The position numbers and the translations under genes are program-made. Positions 7,775 through 16,171 of a DNA stretch of 35,293 nucleotides are shown in pieces. Positions within the stretch are counted from its first letter, which is position 1, and every line of letters starts with the position of its first letter. Source of the stretch: DASYQV01 sp036005125 (GTDB taxonomy: Bacteria; Acidobacteriota; Vicinamibacteria; Vicinamibacterales; UBA2999); NCBI GenBank assembly GCA_036005125.1, contig DASYQV010000077.1, positions 1 to 35,293 on the forward strand, written 5' to 3'. A model generated the notes under the pieces. It did not search any database, was not told the DNA's origin, and saw only the letters and a list, made by a program, of their open reading frames with translations.

Positions 7775-8271
7775 CAGTAGCCAATCCACTCGAGGAGACG
7801 TTCAACGACCTCGTCGACGGCTCGAGAGGCGTCGATGCGCATGTGCGCCTGGCGGTACGCAATCTGACGGCGGTAGTACAGCTGCTCCATCGCAAAGCGG
7901 TCGGCTGCCAGGGGCCGGCGGTTATCGGCTGGAACGCGGTCGACGACGTGCTCGAACGGCAGGTCGAGCCACGCGACGGCAGCGTCGACGAGCATGACCG
8001 CTCGGTTATCGGGCTCCACGAAGGTTCCGCCCCCGGTGGCCACGACGACCTCGCGCAGCGGTAGCAGATCCTGCAGCACCTCGCGCTCGACCTGGCGGAA
8101 GTACGCCTCGCCTTCCTGCTCGAAGATTGCCGAGACACTCCGCCGCTCCCGCGCCTCGATCCGCTCGTCCACGTCCTCGACGCGCCAGCCGATCCTCCTG
8201 GCGAGCGCGCGGGCGACCGTGGTCTTGCCGGCTCCCATGAAGCCGACGAGGTACACCTTGTCCGTCCTCAC
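7774..8271 (-). CDS. aroK: Shikimate kinase
   Basis: Phosphorylates shikimate to shikimate 3-phosphate with ATP, the fifth step of the shikimate pathway. It has 165 residues. The P-loop is GFMGAGKTT (10-18). The shikimate-binding region shows DVDERIEARE and the family motif GGGTF. The lid region is near NRRPLAA. The GTG start overlaps the aroA stop by four bases (GTGA), so aroA and aroK are coupled. AroA uses the product of this enzyme after PEP is supplied, so the pair forms a functional block. Confidence 0.95.
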   Translation of the reverse strand: MRTDKVYLVGFMGAGKTTVARALARRIGWRVEDVDERIEARERRSVSAIFEQEGEAYFRQVEREVLQDLLPLREVVVATGGGTFVEPDNRAVMLVDAAVAWLDLPFEHVVDRVPADNRRPLAADRFAMEQLYYRRQIAYRQAHMRIDASRAVDEVVERLLEWIGY

Positions 8272-9575
8272 GCGCGCAACGACTCGAGCACGGAAAAGAA
8301 TTCAGGATACGATACGGCCGCGCTGCCCGCGTCGAGGATGGTGGACGGGGTCGCGCCGCCGAGCGCCGCGACCGCGAATGCCATGGCAAGTCGATGGTCG
8401 CCCTTCGCGTCGGCCTCGCCGCCAGTGAGCCTGCGACCTCCACGCACCCGGAAACCGTCCGGCTGCTCCTCGATGTCGCCGCCGAGCCGCCGCAGTCCTT
8501 CCGCGAGCGCCGAGATCCGATCGCTTTCCTTGACCCGCAGCTCGCCGGCGCCGCTGACGCTGAGCTCGCCGCCGTGCGTGGCGAGCGCCGCGAGCACTGG
8601 GAGCTCGTCAATCAGCCCGGGAACCTCGTCAGGGGTGATGACCGTCTGGCGCAGCGAGGCATGCCGAATCCGGATCGTCCCGATCGGCTCCTCGGCCTGT
8701 TCGTCTTCGATCGTCGTGTCGATGTGCGCGCCCATCCGGCGGAGCACGTCGAGAATCGCCGTCCGCGTCGGATTGAGCCCCACGTGCTCGATCGTTACGT
8801 CCGACTCGGGCAGCGCGGCCGCTGCGACCAGCCAGAATGCCGCCGACGAGATGTCGCCTGGCACGTGAAGCGGACGCCCTGTCAGCCGCTGTTTTCCTGC
8901 AACCGCGACAGCGTTCCCGGACCGTTCCACGCGGACGCCGAACGATCGCAGCGCCCGCTCCGTATGATCTCGTGTCGCGATCGGTTCCGAGACCCTGGTC
9001 ACGCCGTCGGCATGGAGGCCCGCCAGCAGCACGGCGCTCTTGACCTGCGCGCTGGGCACGTCGGGGCGGAAATCGATCGGCCGGACGTCGTGTGTTCCGT
9101 GGATCGTGATGGGCGGACGTCCGTTGTTCGAGAGCATGCGCGCGCCCATCTGCTCGAGCGGCGTCATCACGCGCCGCATCGGGCGCGCTCGCAATGACGC
9201 GTCACCATCGAGCGTCGCGAGGAACGGATGAGCGGCCAGGATACCGGCGAGCATGCGCATCGTGCTGCCCGAGTTGCCGGCGTCGAGCGTGCCGGCCGCG
9301 GGCATGAAGCCGCCAAGCCCCCGTCCCTCAATCCGGATTTCCGGCCCGGTCACCGGGTCGCGCCGCGAATCGTCGATCGCGACGCCGAGCGCACGAAGAC
9401 ACCGCAGCGTGGCGGCGCAATCGCCGCCGGTGGAGTAGCCGTGGATGTTCGTGGTGCCGTGGGCGATGGCGGCGAGCAGCGCGTACCGGTGCGAGATTGA
9501 TTTGTCGCCTGGGGGGCGCACGCGGCCACGCACGCGAGCGGTCGGCTCGACCGTCACGGCTCGCGTCGAGGACAT
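8268..9575 (-). CDS. aroA: 3-phosphoshikimate 1-carboxyvinyltransferase (EPSP synthase)
   Basis: Transfers enolpyruvyl from PEP to shikimate 3-phosphate in the aromatic amino acid pathway. It has 435 residues from the ATG at 9575, chosen because conserved sequence begins shortly after it (PPGDKSISHRYALLAA) and because a -10-like hexamer lies exactly six bases upstream. An upstream in-frame site would add 26 residues without family similarity. Motifs in order: GDKSISHR, DAGNSGSTMRML (substrate loop), PSAQVKSAVLLAGL, SSAAFWLVAAA, DELPVLA and the C-terminal KESDRISALAEGLRRLGGD. It is first in the aroA-aroK-phosphoesterase operon. Confidence 0.96.
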   Translation of the reverse strand: MSSTRAVTVEPTARVRGRVRPPGDKSISHRYALLAAIAHGTTNIHGYSTGGDCAATLRCLRALGVAIDDSRRDPVTGPEIRIEGRGLGGFMPAAGTLDAGNSGSTMRMLAGILAAHPFLATLDGDASLRARPMRRVMTPLEQMGARMLSNNGRPPITIHGTHDVRPIDFRPDVPSAQVKSAVLLAGLHADGVTRVSEPIATRDHTERALRSFGVRVERSGNAVAVAGKQRLTGRPLHVPGDISSAAFWLVAAAALPESDVTIEHVGLNPTRTAILDVLRRMGAHIDTTIEDEQAEEPIGTIRIRHASLRQTVITPDEVPGLIDELPVLAALATHGGELSVSGAGELRVKESDRISALAEGLRRLGGDIEEQPDGFRVRGGRRLTGGEADAKGDHRLAMAFAVAALGGATPSTILDAGSAAVSYPEFFSVLESLRA

Positions 9576-9581
9576 TCCGGA

Positions 9582-9587
9582 ACTATA
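9582..9587 (-). promoter_or_regulatory. Putative -10 element of aroA (leaderless arrangement)
   Basis: On the minus strand TATAGT is followed by six bases and then the aroA ATG, which would put the transcription start at or next to the start codon. No good -35 is visible at 16-18 bases. The call rests on the hexamer and its spacing. Confidence 0.5.
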
Positions 9588-9688
9588 GCAGGTGCCGGGG
9601 GCCGGTGCATGCGCCTGGCGAATCGCCGCTGCCGCGCACGCGCCCTTCACCACGACGCCCTTGACTGGTTCGTGACGGAGCGGGCACT

Positions 9689-9717
9689 TTGCACCTTGCG
9701 CAAGGCACTTTTATAAT
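9689..9717 (+). promoter_or_regulatory. Strong sigma-70-type promoter with palindromic spacer
   Basis: TTGCAC (9689-9694), a 17-base spacer and a perfect TATAAT (9712-9717). The spacer carries a 12-bp palindrome, CCTTGCGCAAGG (9694-9705). A direct repeat GGCACTTT lies at 9683-9690 and 9704-9711, starts 21 bases apart. The expected transcript start is about 10 bases before the ATG at 9734, leaving almost no leader. The palindrome would suit a dimeric repressor, which is inference. Confidence 0.75.
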
Positions 9718-9733
9718 CATCATCCGACCCCCG

Positions 9734-10192
9734 ATGGCCAGCGGGAACAGCGTTCGCCTCGATTTCTGCAGCGCATTCGACATGCTCGACTTCGTCCAGG
9801 TCGTGTGCGACCACGTCGGTCGGATGGCGGGACTCGACGACGAGTCGGTGCATTGGGTCGGCGTAGCCGTCCGTGAGTCGGTCATCAACGCAATCAAGCA
9901 TGGCAACGCCAACGACGAACAGAAGCGTGTCTACGTCGAATTCACGCCGGTCGACGGCAGCGTGCCCGGCATCGCCATCCGCATACGCGACGAAGGTCCC
10001 GGCTTCGACCCCGAGTCGCTCCCCGATCCGCTGGCGCCCGAGAACATGCTGAAATCGAGCGGGCGCGGCATCTTCCTGATCCGCAGCTTCATGGACGAGA
10101 TGACGATTCAGCGCGCCCCCGAAGGCGGTATGGAGATGCGCATGGTGAAATACGCGTGCAACGGAACGCCGGGGTGCGGGGCGGACTGTTGA
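9734..10192 (+). CDS. RsbW/SpoIIAB-like ATP-binding regulatory protein
   Basis: Protein of 152 residues with a GHKL ATPase (HATPase_c) fold like anti-sigma factor serine kinases. The N-box is in RESVINAIKHGNAND, the G1 box is RDEGPGFDP and the G2 region is SGRGIFLIRSF. The C-terminus ends in a short Cys-rich tail (CNGTPGCGADC), unusual for RsbW. No sigma factor or anti-sigma antagonist gene lies next to it, so the partner is unknown. The ATG at 9734 is preferred over an in-frame TTG at 9689, because that codon overlaps the -35 hexamer. Confidence 0.88.
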   Translation: MASGNSVRLDFCSAFDMLDFVQVVCDHVGRMAGLDDESVHWVGVAVRESVINAIKHGNANDEQKRVYVEFTPVDGSVPGIAIRIRDEGPGFDPESLPDPLAPENMLKSSGRGIFLIRSFMDEMTIQRAPEGGMEMRMVKYACNGTPGCGADC

Positions 10193-10212
10193 ACGCTCGC
10201 GGCGAGTGAGAC

Positions 10213-11016
10213 TTGCCGGATCCTGTTTATCTCGCGACAGCCACCGAAATCGTCCTTCGTGCCGGCGAGATCCAGCTCGCGCGGCGTGCCTCGGGTTTCC
10301 GCGTCGAAAAGAAAGGGACGATCGATCTCGTCACCGAGGTCGATCTCGAGTGCGAGCGGATGTTCCGCACGCTGATCGCGGAGCGCTTTCCTCACCACGA
10401 CGTGCTGGCCGAGGAGTTGGGCGCCAGCGCGCCGGATCGCGCGCCGTCGCGGTACCGATGGGTCTTCGACCCGCTCGACGGCACGACCAACTACGCCCAT
10501 GGCCTGCCGATTTTCTGCGCCTCGCTCGCGCTGGAGATCGACGGCCACGTCGAGGTCGGCGCCATTTTCGATCCCACGCGCGGCGAGCTGTTCACGGCCG
10601 AGCGGGACGAAGGCGCGTTCGTCAACGGGGTGCCGCTTCGTGCTTCCTCGACCGAGGACCTCCTCGAGGCGCTTCTCGTCACTGGCTTCCCGTACCACGT
10701 GCATCAGCAGACCGGTGATCTCGTCGCGCTCTTTGGTGAGTTCCTCAGTCGTGCGCGCGCCGTTCGCCGTCTTGGATCCGCCGCGCTCGATCTCTGTTAC
10801 GTGGCGGCTGGGCGGATCGACGGCTTCTGGGAACAGCATCTCAAGCCGTGGGACGTGTCCGCCGGCGCGCTGATGGTGCAGGAGGCGGCAGGACGAATCA
10901 CGGGCATGGACGGTGCGCCGTTCGACCCCGCCGCCGGCCACCTCGTTGCCTCCAACGCCCGGCTTCATGATCAGATGCTCGAGGTTATTCGCGAGTTCCG
11001 CGCAAAGAGACGCTGA
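10213..11016 (+). CDS. Inositol monophosphatase family protein
   Basis: Mg-dependent phosphatase of 267 residues. Metal-binding motifs are DPLDGTTNYAHG (D86 and D89 as ligands), an upstream Glu in AEELGAS, and WDVSAGALMVQEAAG with D214. SuhB-type enzymes hydrolyse inositol monophosphate, and relatives act on histidinol phosphate, fructose 1,6-bisphosphate or 3'-phosphoadenosine phosphate, so the substrate is left open. The start is a TTG preceded by a weak GAGTGAG site; no better ATG lies before the conserved region. The gene follows the RsbW-like gene by 20 bases, and a tandem repeat array begins one base after its stop. Confidence 0.92.
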   Translation: MPDPVYLATATEIVLRAGEIQLARRASGFRVEKKGTIDLVTEVDLECERMFRTLIAERFPHHDVLAEELGASAPDRAPSRYRWVFDPLDGTTNYAHGLPIFCASLALEIDGHVEVGAIFDPTRGELFTAERDEGAFVNGVPLRASSTEDLLEALLVTGFPYHVHQQTGDLVALFGEFLSRARAVRRLGSAALDLCYVAAGRIDGFWEQHLKPWDVSAGALMVQEAAGRITGMDGAPFDPAAGHLVASNARLHDQMLEVIREFRAKRR

Positions 11017-11017
11017 G

Positions 11018-11083
11018 GGTCAGACCGGGGTCAGACCGGGGTCAGACCGGGGTCAGAACGGGGTCAGAACGGGGTCAGACCCC
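11018..11083 (+). repeat. 11-bp tandem array, six GGTCAGAMCGG units
   Basis: Six consecutive 11-bp units. Units 1-3 are GGTCAGACCGG, units 4-5 GGTCAGAACGG and unit 6 GGTCAGACCCC. It begins one base after the stop of the inositol-monophosphatase-family gene. A six-unit array of nearly the same unit order lies at 23739-23804. Confidence 0.95.
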
Positions 11084-11097
11084 AGACGTTTTGGCAG

Positions 11098-11390
11098 GTG
11101 TTGCGTACTGGCGCGTTCCTTGTGCCGCGATCCGCGCGTCCGCGGTTCAGAAAGCCGGTTGTCGCGTACGGTGATGAGCCGCTTCGCGTGCTCGTGTTCC
11201 GGATGGCAGAAACAGGTGTCACGCGCCTGCCCGTCGTCATGAGACGCGACGGCACCCTCATCGGCATGATCGCCTTGAGCGATCTCCTGACGGCCCGCGC
11301 GAGGATTCTCGACGCGGAGCAGCGGCGCGAGCGGTGCTCGGGTCGCGGCTTCGACTGCGGATCTTCGGACGGTCGGAGTCTGCAGCCTGA
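11098..11390 (+). pseudogene. Remnant of a CBS-domain protein (chloride channel-like C-terminus), frameshifted
   Basis: The reading frame contains one CBS-like domain: VVAYGDEPLRVLVFRMAETG, then TRLPVVMRRDGTLIGMIALS and DLLTARARILDAEQRRER. This wording resembles CBS domains at the C-terminus of ClC-type chloride channels. At about 11334-11338 the frame breaks. Reading the +1 frame restores RVLGSRLRLRIFGRSESAA and a TGA at 11388-11390, as expected for loss of one G from a GAGCGGG run. The membrane part is absent and an 11-bp repeat array lies where the upstream gene would be. It is best read as a decayed gene end left after a rearrangement. The following 240 bases (11391-11629) show no other gene. 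Confidence 0.72.
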
Positions 11391-11629
11391 GCGCGCAGAC
11401 GTGCAAGAAGCGAGCGCGCGATCCAGGGACCCACTAGCGGATCGGGGAGCAGAGCGTTCTCCAAAGCGGACGAATTGACACCCTCTTGCGACACTCGGCG
11501 CTGATCGGCACCCACCCCGAACGCGATGACCGTTGACCGAATCGAGGGGCACCCATGGCATCTCAGCTGGCACCGGCCGTGCTTTGACGGACGCGTCGGT
11601 CCGCTCCACGGGACCATTCGGAGGCGATC

Positions 11630-12325
11630 ATGCTGAAACGAACCGGGTCCATTCTGCTGCTCGCGTGCGCCTGTGTGGCCGCCTTGCCCGAGCCCGCCGC
11701 GGCGCAACGGCAAACGCTCAATTTCACCATTGGGTACTTTACGGTTCGTGGCGAGGACGCGCGTCTGGCTGGCGACACACTGGTCGAGAATCACGATTTC
11801 CTCTCGTTCGACTTCAAGGATTTCAATGGGGCGACGGTCGGCGCTGAGTGGCTCATCCCGATTGGCGACTACTTCGAGGCGGGGGCCGGGCTCGGCTTCT
11901 ACCGCCGCACCGTGCCGAGCGTCTACACGAACTTCGTGAATACTGACGGCACTGAAATCGATCAGGAGCTGCGCCTGCGCATCATCCCGCTGACGGCGAC
12001 CATCCGCGTCCTGCCGCTCGGCCGGAGCCCGGTGCAACCGTACTTGGGCGTCGGTGTGGGCCTGTTCAACTGGCGATACAGCGAAACGGGGCAATTCGTG
12101 GATTTCAGCGACAACAACAGTGTCTTCCGCGCCTCATACGTTGCGAGCGGCAACGACGTCGGCCCGGTGGCTTTCGGTGGGCTCCGCTTCGCGGGTGATT
12201 CTTTCTCCGGTGGCGGCGAGATCCGATATCAGCGCGCCGAAGGCGATCTTGATAATCGCTTTGTGGGTACCAAGATCGATCTGGGAGGGTGGACCTACCA
12301 GTTCACGTTCGGGTTCCGATTCTGA
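11630..12325 (+). CDS. Outer-membrane beta-barrel protein
   Basis: Protein of 231 residues with a signal peptide (MLKRTGSILLLACACVAALP..., cleavage near AAAQR). The rest is alternating hydrophobic/polar strands and ends in the aromatic C-terminus FGFRF expected for insertion by the BAM machinery. The size fits an eight-stranded barrel of the OmpW/OmpX-like kind, but I cannot assign a specific family. A strong Shine-Dalgarno (GGAGG) sits five bases before the ATG. Confidence 0.82.
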   Translation: MLKRTGSILLLACACVAALPEPAAAQRQTLNFTIGYFTVRGEDARLAGDTLVENHDFLSFDFKDFNGATVGAEWLIPIGDYFEAGAGLGFYRRTVPSVYTNFVNTDGTEIDQELRLRIIPLTATIRVLPLGRSPVQPYLGVGVGLFNWRYSETGQFVDFSDNNSVFRASYVASGNDVGPVAFGGLRFAGDSFSGGGEIRYQRAEGDLDNRFVGTKIDLGGWTYQFTFGFRF

Positions 12326-12362
12326 GACGATAACGAGCTGGCCTACGTACGTTCCCGCGGGA

Positions 12363-13868
12363 TTACTCGGCGTTTCGAAACGGCGCTTCGCCGACGCGTT
12401 TGTAGAGCCGCACGCCTCCTCCTTCGCAGACCGGCACCATGTGGGCTGTGAAGGCGGGCTTGCGGCGGATTCGATCGGCCAGCAGGTCGCCACCTCTCGC
12501 CCGCTCTTCGGCGAGCATCCAACCCGCGTGTGGCGCGGGCCCCGTCTCGAGAGCCAGATCCCAGATCGTGCCGTTCCCTTCGTTGACGAAGTCGGCAATC
12601 GTGAAACCTGCGTACGACAGCTCCTGCATGTAATGAGCGAGGGATGCCATGCTGGCCAGGATCTTTTCGCCGCGGTAGCTGGCCGCGAGGCAGGCCGTCA
12701 CGTGGCGGCGCCCTTCGCTGTTCGAATGGTCGATCTTCGCCTCGACCAGCATCGGGGCGTGCACGTCCCACGGTGGTGACTCGATCAGCGCGGAAGCAAC
12801 CAGGACGGCCGCGAGAAATGGCGCCGCACGGCGTGCGAGACCGACGCCGATGCCGGTGATCGTCACGGATGCGGCGACGAGCGGGATCATGTAGCGAATC
12901 CGGTATGGATGACCGTCGAGGAATGCGGACATCGGCAATGCGGCTGCGGCGAGGAGTGCCACCGGAATCAGGAACGCGGCCTCATCCCGCCACACGAACA
13001 CGCGTGCGCAGAGGACGGCCGCCACGGCGAGCGCGACGATTTCGATCGTATAGCCGCTCAGCTGGTGCGTTCCCCACCACAGCGACACCAGCGTGCGCCA
13101 TGCCTGGCCTTGATACGTCGGATCCGGCACGAAGAACCCGTCGACCACCAGCCACCTGCCCGCGGTGATGCGACTGTTGACGAGGAAGACGACCACCGCT
13201 GCAGCGGGCCAGATGCTCACGCGGATCGCGCGACGCGTGAGCTGACGGACCGGGACACCTCGCCTCCACATCGCGTACACGACGGCAATCAGCGCGGCGC
13301 CGACGATCGCCCAGGCTTCATAGCGGGTCAGCGTCGCTGCCACGAGCGCCCATCCGAGCCGGCGCGGTACCTCGTCCCGATCCTGCACAACCCACTCGTA
13401 CAACCACAGGAGGGCGAGCCAACTCACCGCGAGCAGAAGTGGCTCCGTCATTGGTGTCGCCTGAAGGTAGAGCAGGTTGGGATTGAGTGCCAGCATCGCG
13501 ACGGCGGCCGCGGCCCCGACGGTGGAGCCCGTCACCGCGATGACGAGCCGCGCAGTGGCGTACGCGGCTACCGCGAAGCTTGCAATCGAGGTGGCCGATG
13601 CCGCGGCGCCGGTGCGATAGAGGAGGTCCACCTGTGCCGGAAGGATCTGCAGCAGGTGTGGGAGCGGCAGCCACACAGCGCCAACCTGCTGCCATCCAGG
13701 CGTGATGTTGTCGAACACTCGCCGTGATACCACCAGATGCGCCTTGGCGTCGAAGTGACTGAGGACGAGGCCGGCATGGAAGTACACGATCCAGGCGGCG
13801 ATTCCGGCGAGTGCGGCCGAGCCGGCCAGGGCTCGCGGAATCCAGATGCGACGGTCAGATATAATCAC
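12363..13868 (-). CDS. Polytopic membrane protein, GT-C-like glycosyltransferase
   Basis: Protein of 501 residues with about ten or more hydrophobic segments and a soluble C-terminal domain (about 390-501). After the first helix there is an acidic/His motif, SHFDAKAHLVVSRRVFDN, in the place where GT-C enzymes (ArnT/PMT-like) carry their catalytic Asp. Other GT-C-like points are ATPMTEPLLLAVSWLAL and ATLTRYEAWAIV. Such enzymes move a sugar from a polyprenyl-phosphate donor on the periplasmic side. It lies near a DPM1/GtrB-like GT2 gene (14538), which could make such a donor, but that link is inference. GTG start; transcribed divergently from the DedA-like gene. Confidence 0.65.
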   Translation of the reverse strand: MIISDRRIWIPRALAGSAALAGIAAWIVYFHAGLVLSHFDAKAHLVVSRRVFDNITPGWQQVGAVWLPLPHLLQILPAQVDLLYRTGAAASATSIASFAVAAYATARLVIAVTGSTVGAAAAVAMLALNPNLLYLQATPMTEPLLLAVSWLALLWLYEWVVQDRDEVPRRLGWALVAATLTRYEAWAIVGAALIAVVYAMWRRGVPVRQLTRRAIRVSIWPAAAVVVFLVNSRITAGRWLVVDGFFVPDPTYQGQAWRTLVSLWWGTHQLSGYTIEIVALAVAAVLCARVFVWRDEAAFLIPVALLAAAALPMSAFLDGHPYRIRYMIPLVAASVTITGIGVGLARRAAPFLAAVLVASALIESPPWDVHAPMLVEAKIDHSNSEGRRHVTACLAASYRGEKILASMASLAHYMQELSYAGFTIADFVNEGNGTIWDLALETGPAPHAGWMLAEERARGGDLLADRIRRKPAFTAHMVPVCEGGGVRLYKRVGEAPFRNAE

Positions 13869-13920
13869 GGAGCTTTACGTGGCAGGCCCAATGTAGCGGA
13901 CACTCGCCAGCATACCTCAG

Positions 13921-14523
13921 GTGAAGGCGTTCATCAGCTGGATCTATGGCATCGCGCTGTCGCTTGGTGGACCAGGTCTGTTCGCGATCGCGTTTCTCGA
14001 CTCGTCGTTCATCTCGTTGCCGCAGATCAACGACATCCTCGTCGTGCTCATGGTCCAGGCCAACAAATCACGAATGCCGTACTACGCTTTGATGGCAACC
14101 GCCGGCTCCGTGGCGGGTTGTTACGTCATTTACTATCTGGCGAGAAAAGGTGGGGAGGCGTTTCTTCGCACGCGCGTCCATCCCGAGAGGGTGACGCGCG
14201 CGCTGGACATCTACAAACGACACGGCCTCATGGCGCTGATGATCCCTGCCGTTCTGCCGCCGCCGGCGCCATTCAAGCTGTTCGTGCTGCTGGCGGGCGT
14301 TGCAGAGGTCAGGCCGGTGCACTTCGTGCTTGCCGTGGCGAGCGCACGAGGTGCCCGGTACCTCGCGCTCGGCGTGCTGGCGATCTACTTCGGAGACACC
14401 GCCCTGACGTTGATGCAGACGCGGGGACGTGACGTCGCGTTAGCGCTCGCCGCGCTTCTTCTGGTGGCCGCGTTTGCGTGGTGGCGCTGGAATCGCCGGT
14501 ACGCGCGAATTCCAGAACCTTAA
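13921..14523 (+). CDS. DedA/VTT family membrane protein (YqaA-like)
   Basis: Protein of 200 residues with a GTG start. VTT-family features include the short N-terminal re-entrant-like helix, GSVAGCYVIYYLARKGGEAF, a charged segment (RVTRALDIYKRHG), the Pro-rich PAVLPPPAPFKLFVLLAG, and a last pair of helices followed by a basic tail. DedA relatives act in membrane homeostasis and in polyprenyl-phosphate and phospholipid flipping. The neighbouring glycosyltransferases fit a lipid-carrier role, as inference. Confidence 0.85.
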   Translation: MKAFISWIYGIALSLGGPGLFAIAFLDSSFISLPQINDILVVLMVQANKSRMPYYALMATAGSVAGCYVIYYLARKGGEAFLRTRVHPERVTRALDIYKRHGLMALMIPAVLPPPAPFKLFVLLAGVAEVRPVHFVLAVASARGARYLALGVLAIYFGDTALTLMQTRGRDVALALAALLLVAAFAWWRWNRRYARIPEP

Positions 14524-14525
14524 GG

Positions 14526-14531
14526 GATACT
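14526..14531 (+). promoter_or_regulatory. Putative -10 element of the GT2 gene (leaderless arrangement)
   Basis: GATACT followed by exactly six bases and then the ATG at 14538. No clear -35. It lies just after the stop of the DedA-like gene, so it would give the GT2 gene its own start. Confidence 0.4.
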
Positions 14532-14537
14532 GACACG

Positions 14538-15287
14538 ATGCACGCGTCGGTCGTCATCCCCCTCCGCAACGAAGAGCCGAACGTGCTGCCGCTGCACGAG
14601 GAGCTCTCGCCGGTGCTCGTCGCGCTCGGCTCGCCCTACGAGCTCCTTTTCGTGGACGACGGCAGCGACGACGGGACGTTCGAGAAGCTCGGGCACCTGC
14701 AGGCCCGCGATCCGCACGTTCGCGTGATCCGCTTCCAGCGCAACTTTGGACAGACCGCGGCATTTGCCGCCGGATTCGCGAACGCGCGCGGACGATTCAT
14801 CATCACCTCCGACGGCGACCTGCAGAACGATCCGGCCGACATCCCGCGCATGCTCGCCCTCTCCGAGGAGGGATACGACATCGTGTGCGGCTGGCGGCGC
14901 GAGCGGCACGACCCGTTTCTCACGCGCCATCTGCCGTCGATTGTCGCGAACTGGCTGATCGGAACAATCACGGGCATCCGCCTCCATGACAACGGCTGCT
15001 CGTTGAAGGTCTTTCGGGCCGAAGTCGTCAAACCGCTCAATCTACGTCCTGGCATGCACCGCTACCTGCCCGCGCTGGCGAGCCAGCTCGGGAGCCGCAT
15101 CACGGAGGTCGTGGTGCATCACAGGCCGCGACGGCACGGCCGCTCGAAGTACGGGCTCTCGCGCACGTTCCGGGTCGTGGTCGACCTCGTCCGGATGCGG
15201 ACGCTCATGCGCGAGGCGCTCGAGCCTGCTCGTGCGGCCGAGCCCTTGTATGAGATTCGCGAGGTCCGCGAGGTGACGACGTCGTGA
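14538..15287 (+). CDS. Family 2 glycosyltransferase, DPM1/ArnC-like
   Basis: Protein of 249 residues with the GT-A fold. The N-terminus HASVVIPLRNEEPNVLPLHE and FVDDGSDDGTFE form the nucleotide-sugar site, QRNFGQTAAFAAGF is typical of polyprenyl-phosphate glycosyltransferases, and the metal-binding DxD is in TSDGDLQNDP. The acceptor region includes RRHGRSKYGLSRTFRVVVDL. Unlike ArnC/GtrB it has no C-terminal membrane helices. The likely reaction is transfer of a sugar to polyprenyl phosphate, with sugar identity unknown. The ATG at 14538 is chosen because conserved sequence starts at once. Confidence 0.9.
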   Translation: MHASVVIPLRNEEPNVLPLHEELSPVLVALGSPYELLFVDDGSDDGTFEKLGHLQARDPHVRVIRFQRNFGQTAAFAAGFANARGRFIITSDGDLQNDPADIPRMLALSEEGYDIVCGWRRERHDPFLTRHLPSIVANWLIGTITGIRLHDNGCSLKVFRAEVVKPLNLRPGMHRYLPALASQLGSRITEVVVHHRPRRHGRSKYGLSRTFRVVVDLVRMRTLMREALEPARAAEPLYEIREVREVTTS

Positions 15288-15305
15288 AAGCCGCCACGGC
15301 CGGGT

Positions 15306-15311
15306 TACACT
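15306..15311 (+). promoter_or_regulatory. Putative -10 element of ttcA
   Basis: TACACT lies eight bases before the ttcA ATG, with GTGAAA (15284-15289) as a possible weak -35 at a 16-base spacing. The transcript would start within two bases of the start codon. Confidence 0.4.
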
Positions 15312-15319
15312 GACAACCG

Positions 15320-16156
15320 ATGTCGTACCGCAGCCCTCTCGAAGCGCGCATCGCCAAGAAGACGACGAAGGCGATCACCGACTTCAACCTCATCGAAGAC
15401 GGCGACCGAATCATGGTCGGACTGTCGGGCGGGAAGGACAGTTGGGCGCTCCTGCAGACGCTCGACATCCTTCGGCAGCGGGCGCCCGTCCGATTCTCGC
15501 TCGTGGCCGTGAACGTCGATTCGGGCTACAAGGAGTTCAAGCACGACCTGATCGCCAGGACCTGCGCGGAGCGTGGCTGGGAGTGCCGGATCGAGCACAC
15601 GTCTATCGGTGAAGTGATGGACGACCTCCTCGAGGCCAACGCCACCCCGTGTTCGCTCTGCGCGCGGCTCCGACGCGGCGTGCTCTATCGGATCGCACGC
15701 GAGGTCGGCGCCACGAAAATCGCGCTCGGTCATCATCTCGACGACTTCATCGAGACACTCCTCCTGAATCTCTTCTTTGCCGGCGCGATCAAGGCGATGC
15801 CGGCACGGCTGGTCTCGGACAACGCCGAGCACGTGGTCATTCGTCCGCTGGTGTACGTCACCGAGTCCGAGGCACGGGCGTACACGAAAGAGCAGCAGCT
15901 TCCGATCATCGGCTGCTGCTGTCCGGCCTGCGGCGATCTCAGCCTTCAGCGGCAGCGGGTCAAGCGATTGATCCTCGACCTCGAAAGGGAACACCCGGGC
16001 GTCAAGCAATCCATGCTCAAAGCGCTCGCCAATGTCATGCCGCGGCACCTGCTCGATACGCGTCTGAACCCGAGCGGCGAGCTCCGCGACAGCGTCGCGC
16101 TGCGGCTCGAAGACGAGCAGCCGGGCCTGATCCAGCTCCACACATCCCGCCATTAG
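15320..16156 (+). CDS. ttcA: tRNA 2-thiocytidine biosynthesis protein TtcA
   Basis: PP-loop ATPase with an Fe-S cluster that thiolates cytidine 32 of tRNA. It has 278 residues. The PP-loop is SGGKDS (36-41). The cluster-binding CxxC is C111-S-L-C114, and the third family cysteine lies in GCCCPACG (C199-C201 and C204). GHHLDDFIETLLLNLFF and the C-terminal RHLLDTRLNPSG also match the family. It stands alone between the GT2 gene and dtd. Confidence 0.95.
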   Translation: MSYRSPLEARIAKKTTKAITDFNLIEDGDRIMVGLSGGKDSWALLQTLDILRQRAPVRFSLVAVNVDSGYKEFKHDLIARTCAERGWECRIEHTSIGEVMDDLLEANATPCSLCARLRRGVLYRIAREVGATKIALGHHLDDFIETLLLNLFFAGAIKAMPARLVSDNAEHVVIRPLVYVTESEARAYTKEQQLPIIGCCCPACGDLSLQRQRVKRLILDLEREHPGVKQSMLKALANVMPRHLLDTRLNPSGELRDSVALRLEDEQPGLIQLHTSRH

Positions 16157-16171
16157 TGGGTTGTATCAACA

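Noticed and set aside
11018..11083. Possible CRISPR array
   Set aside because: Units are 11 bp, directly abutting, with no spacers and no cas genes; it is a simple tandem array.
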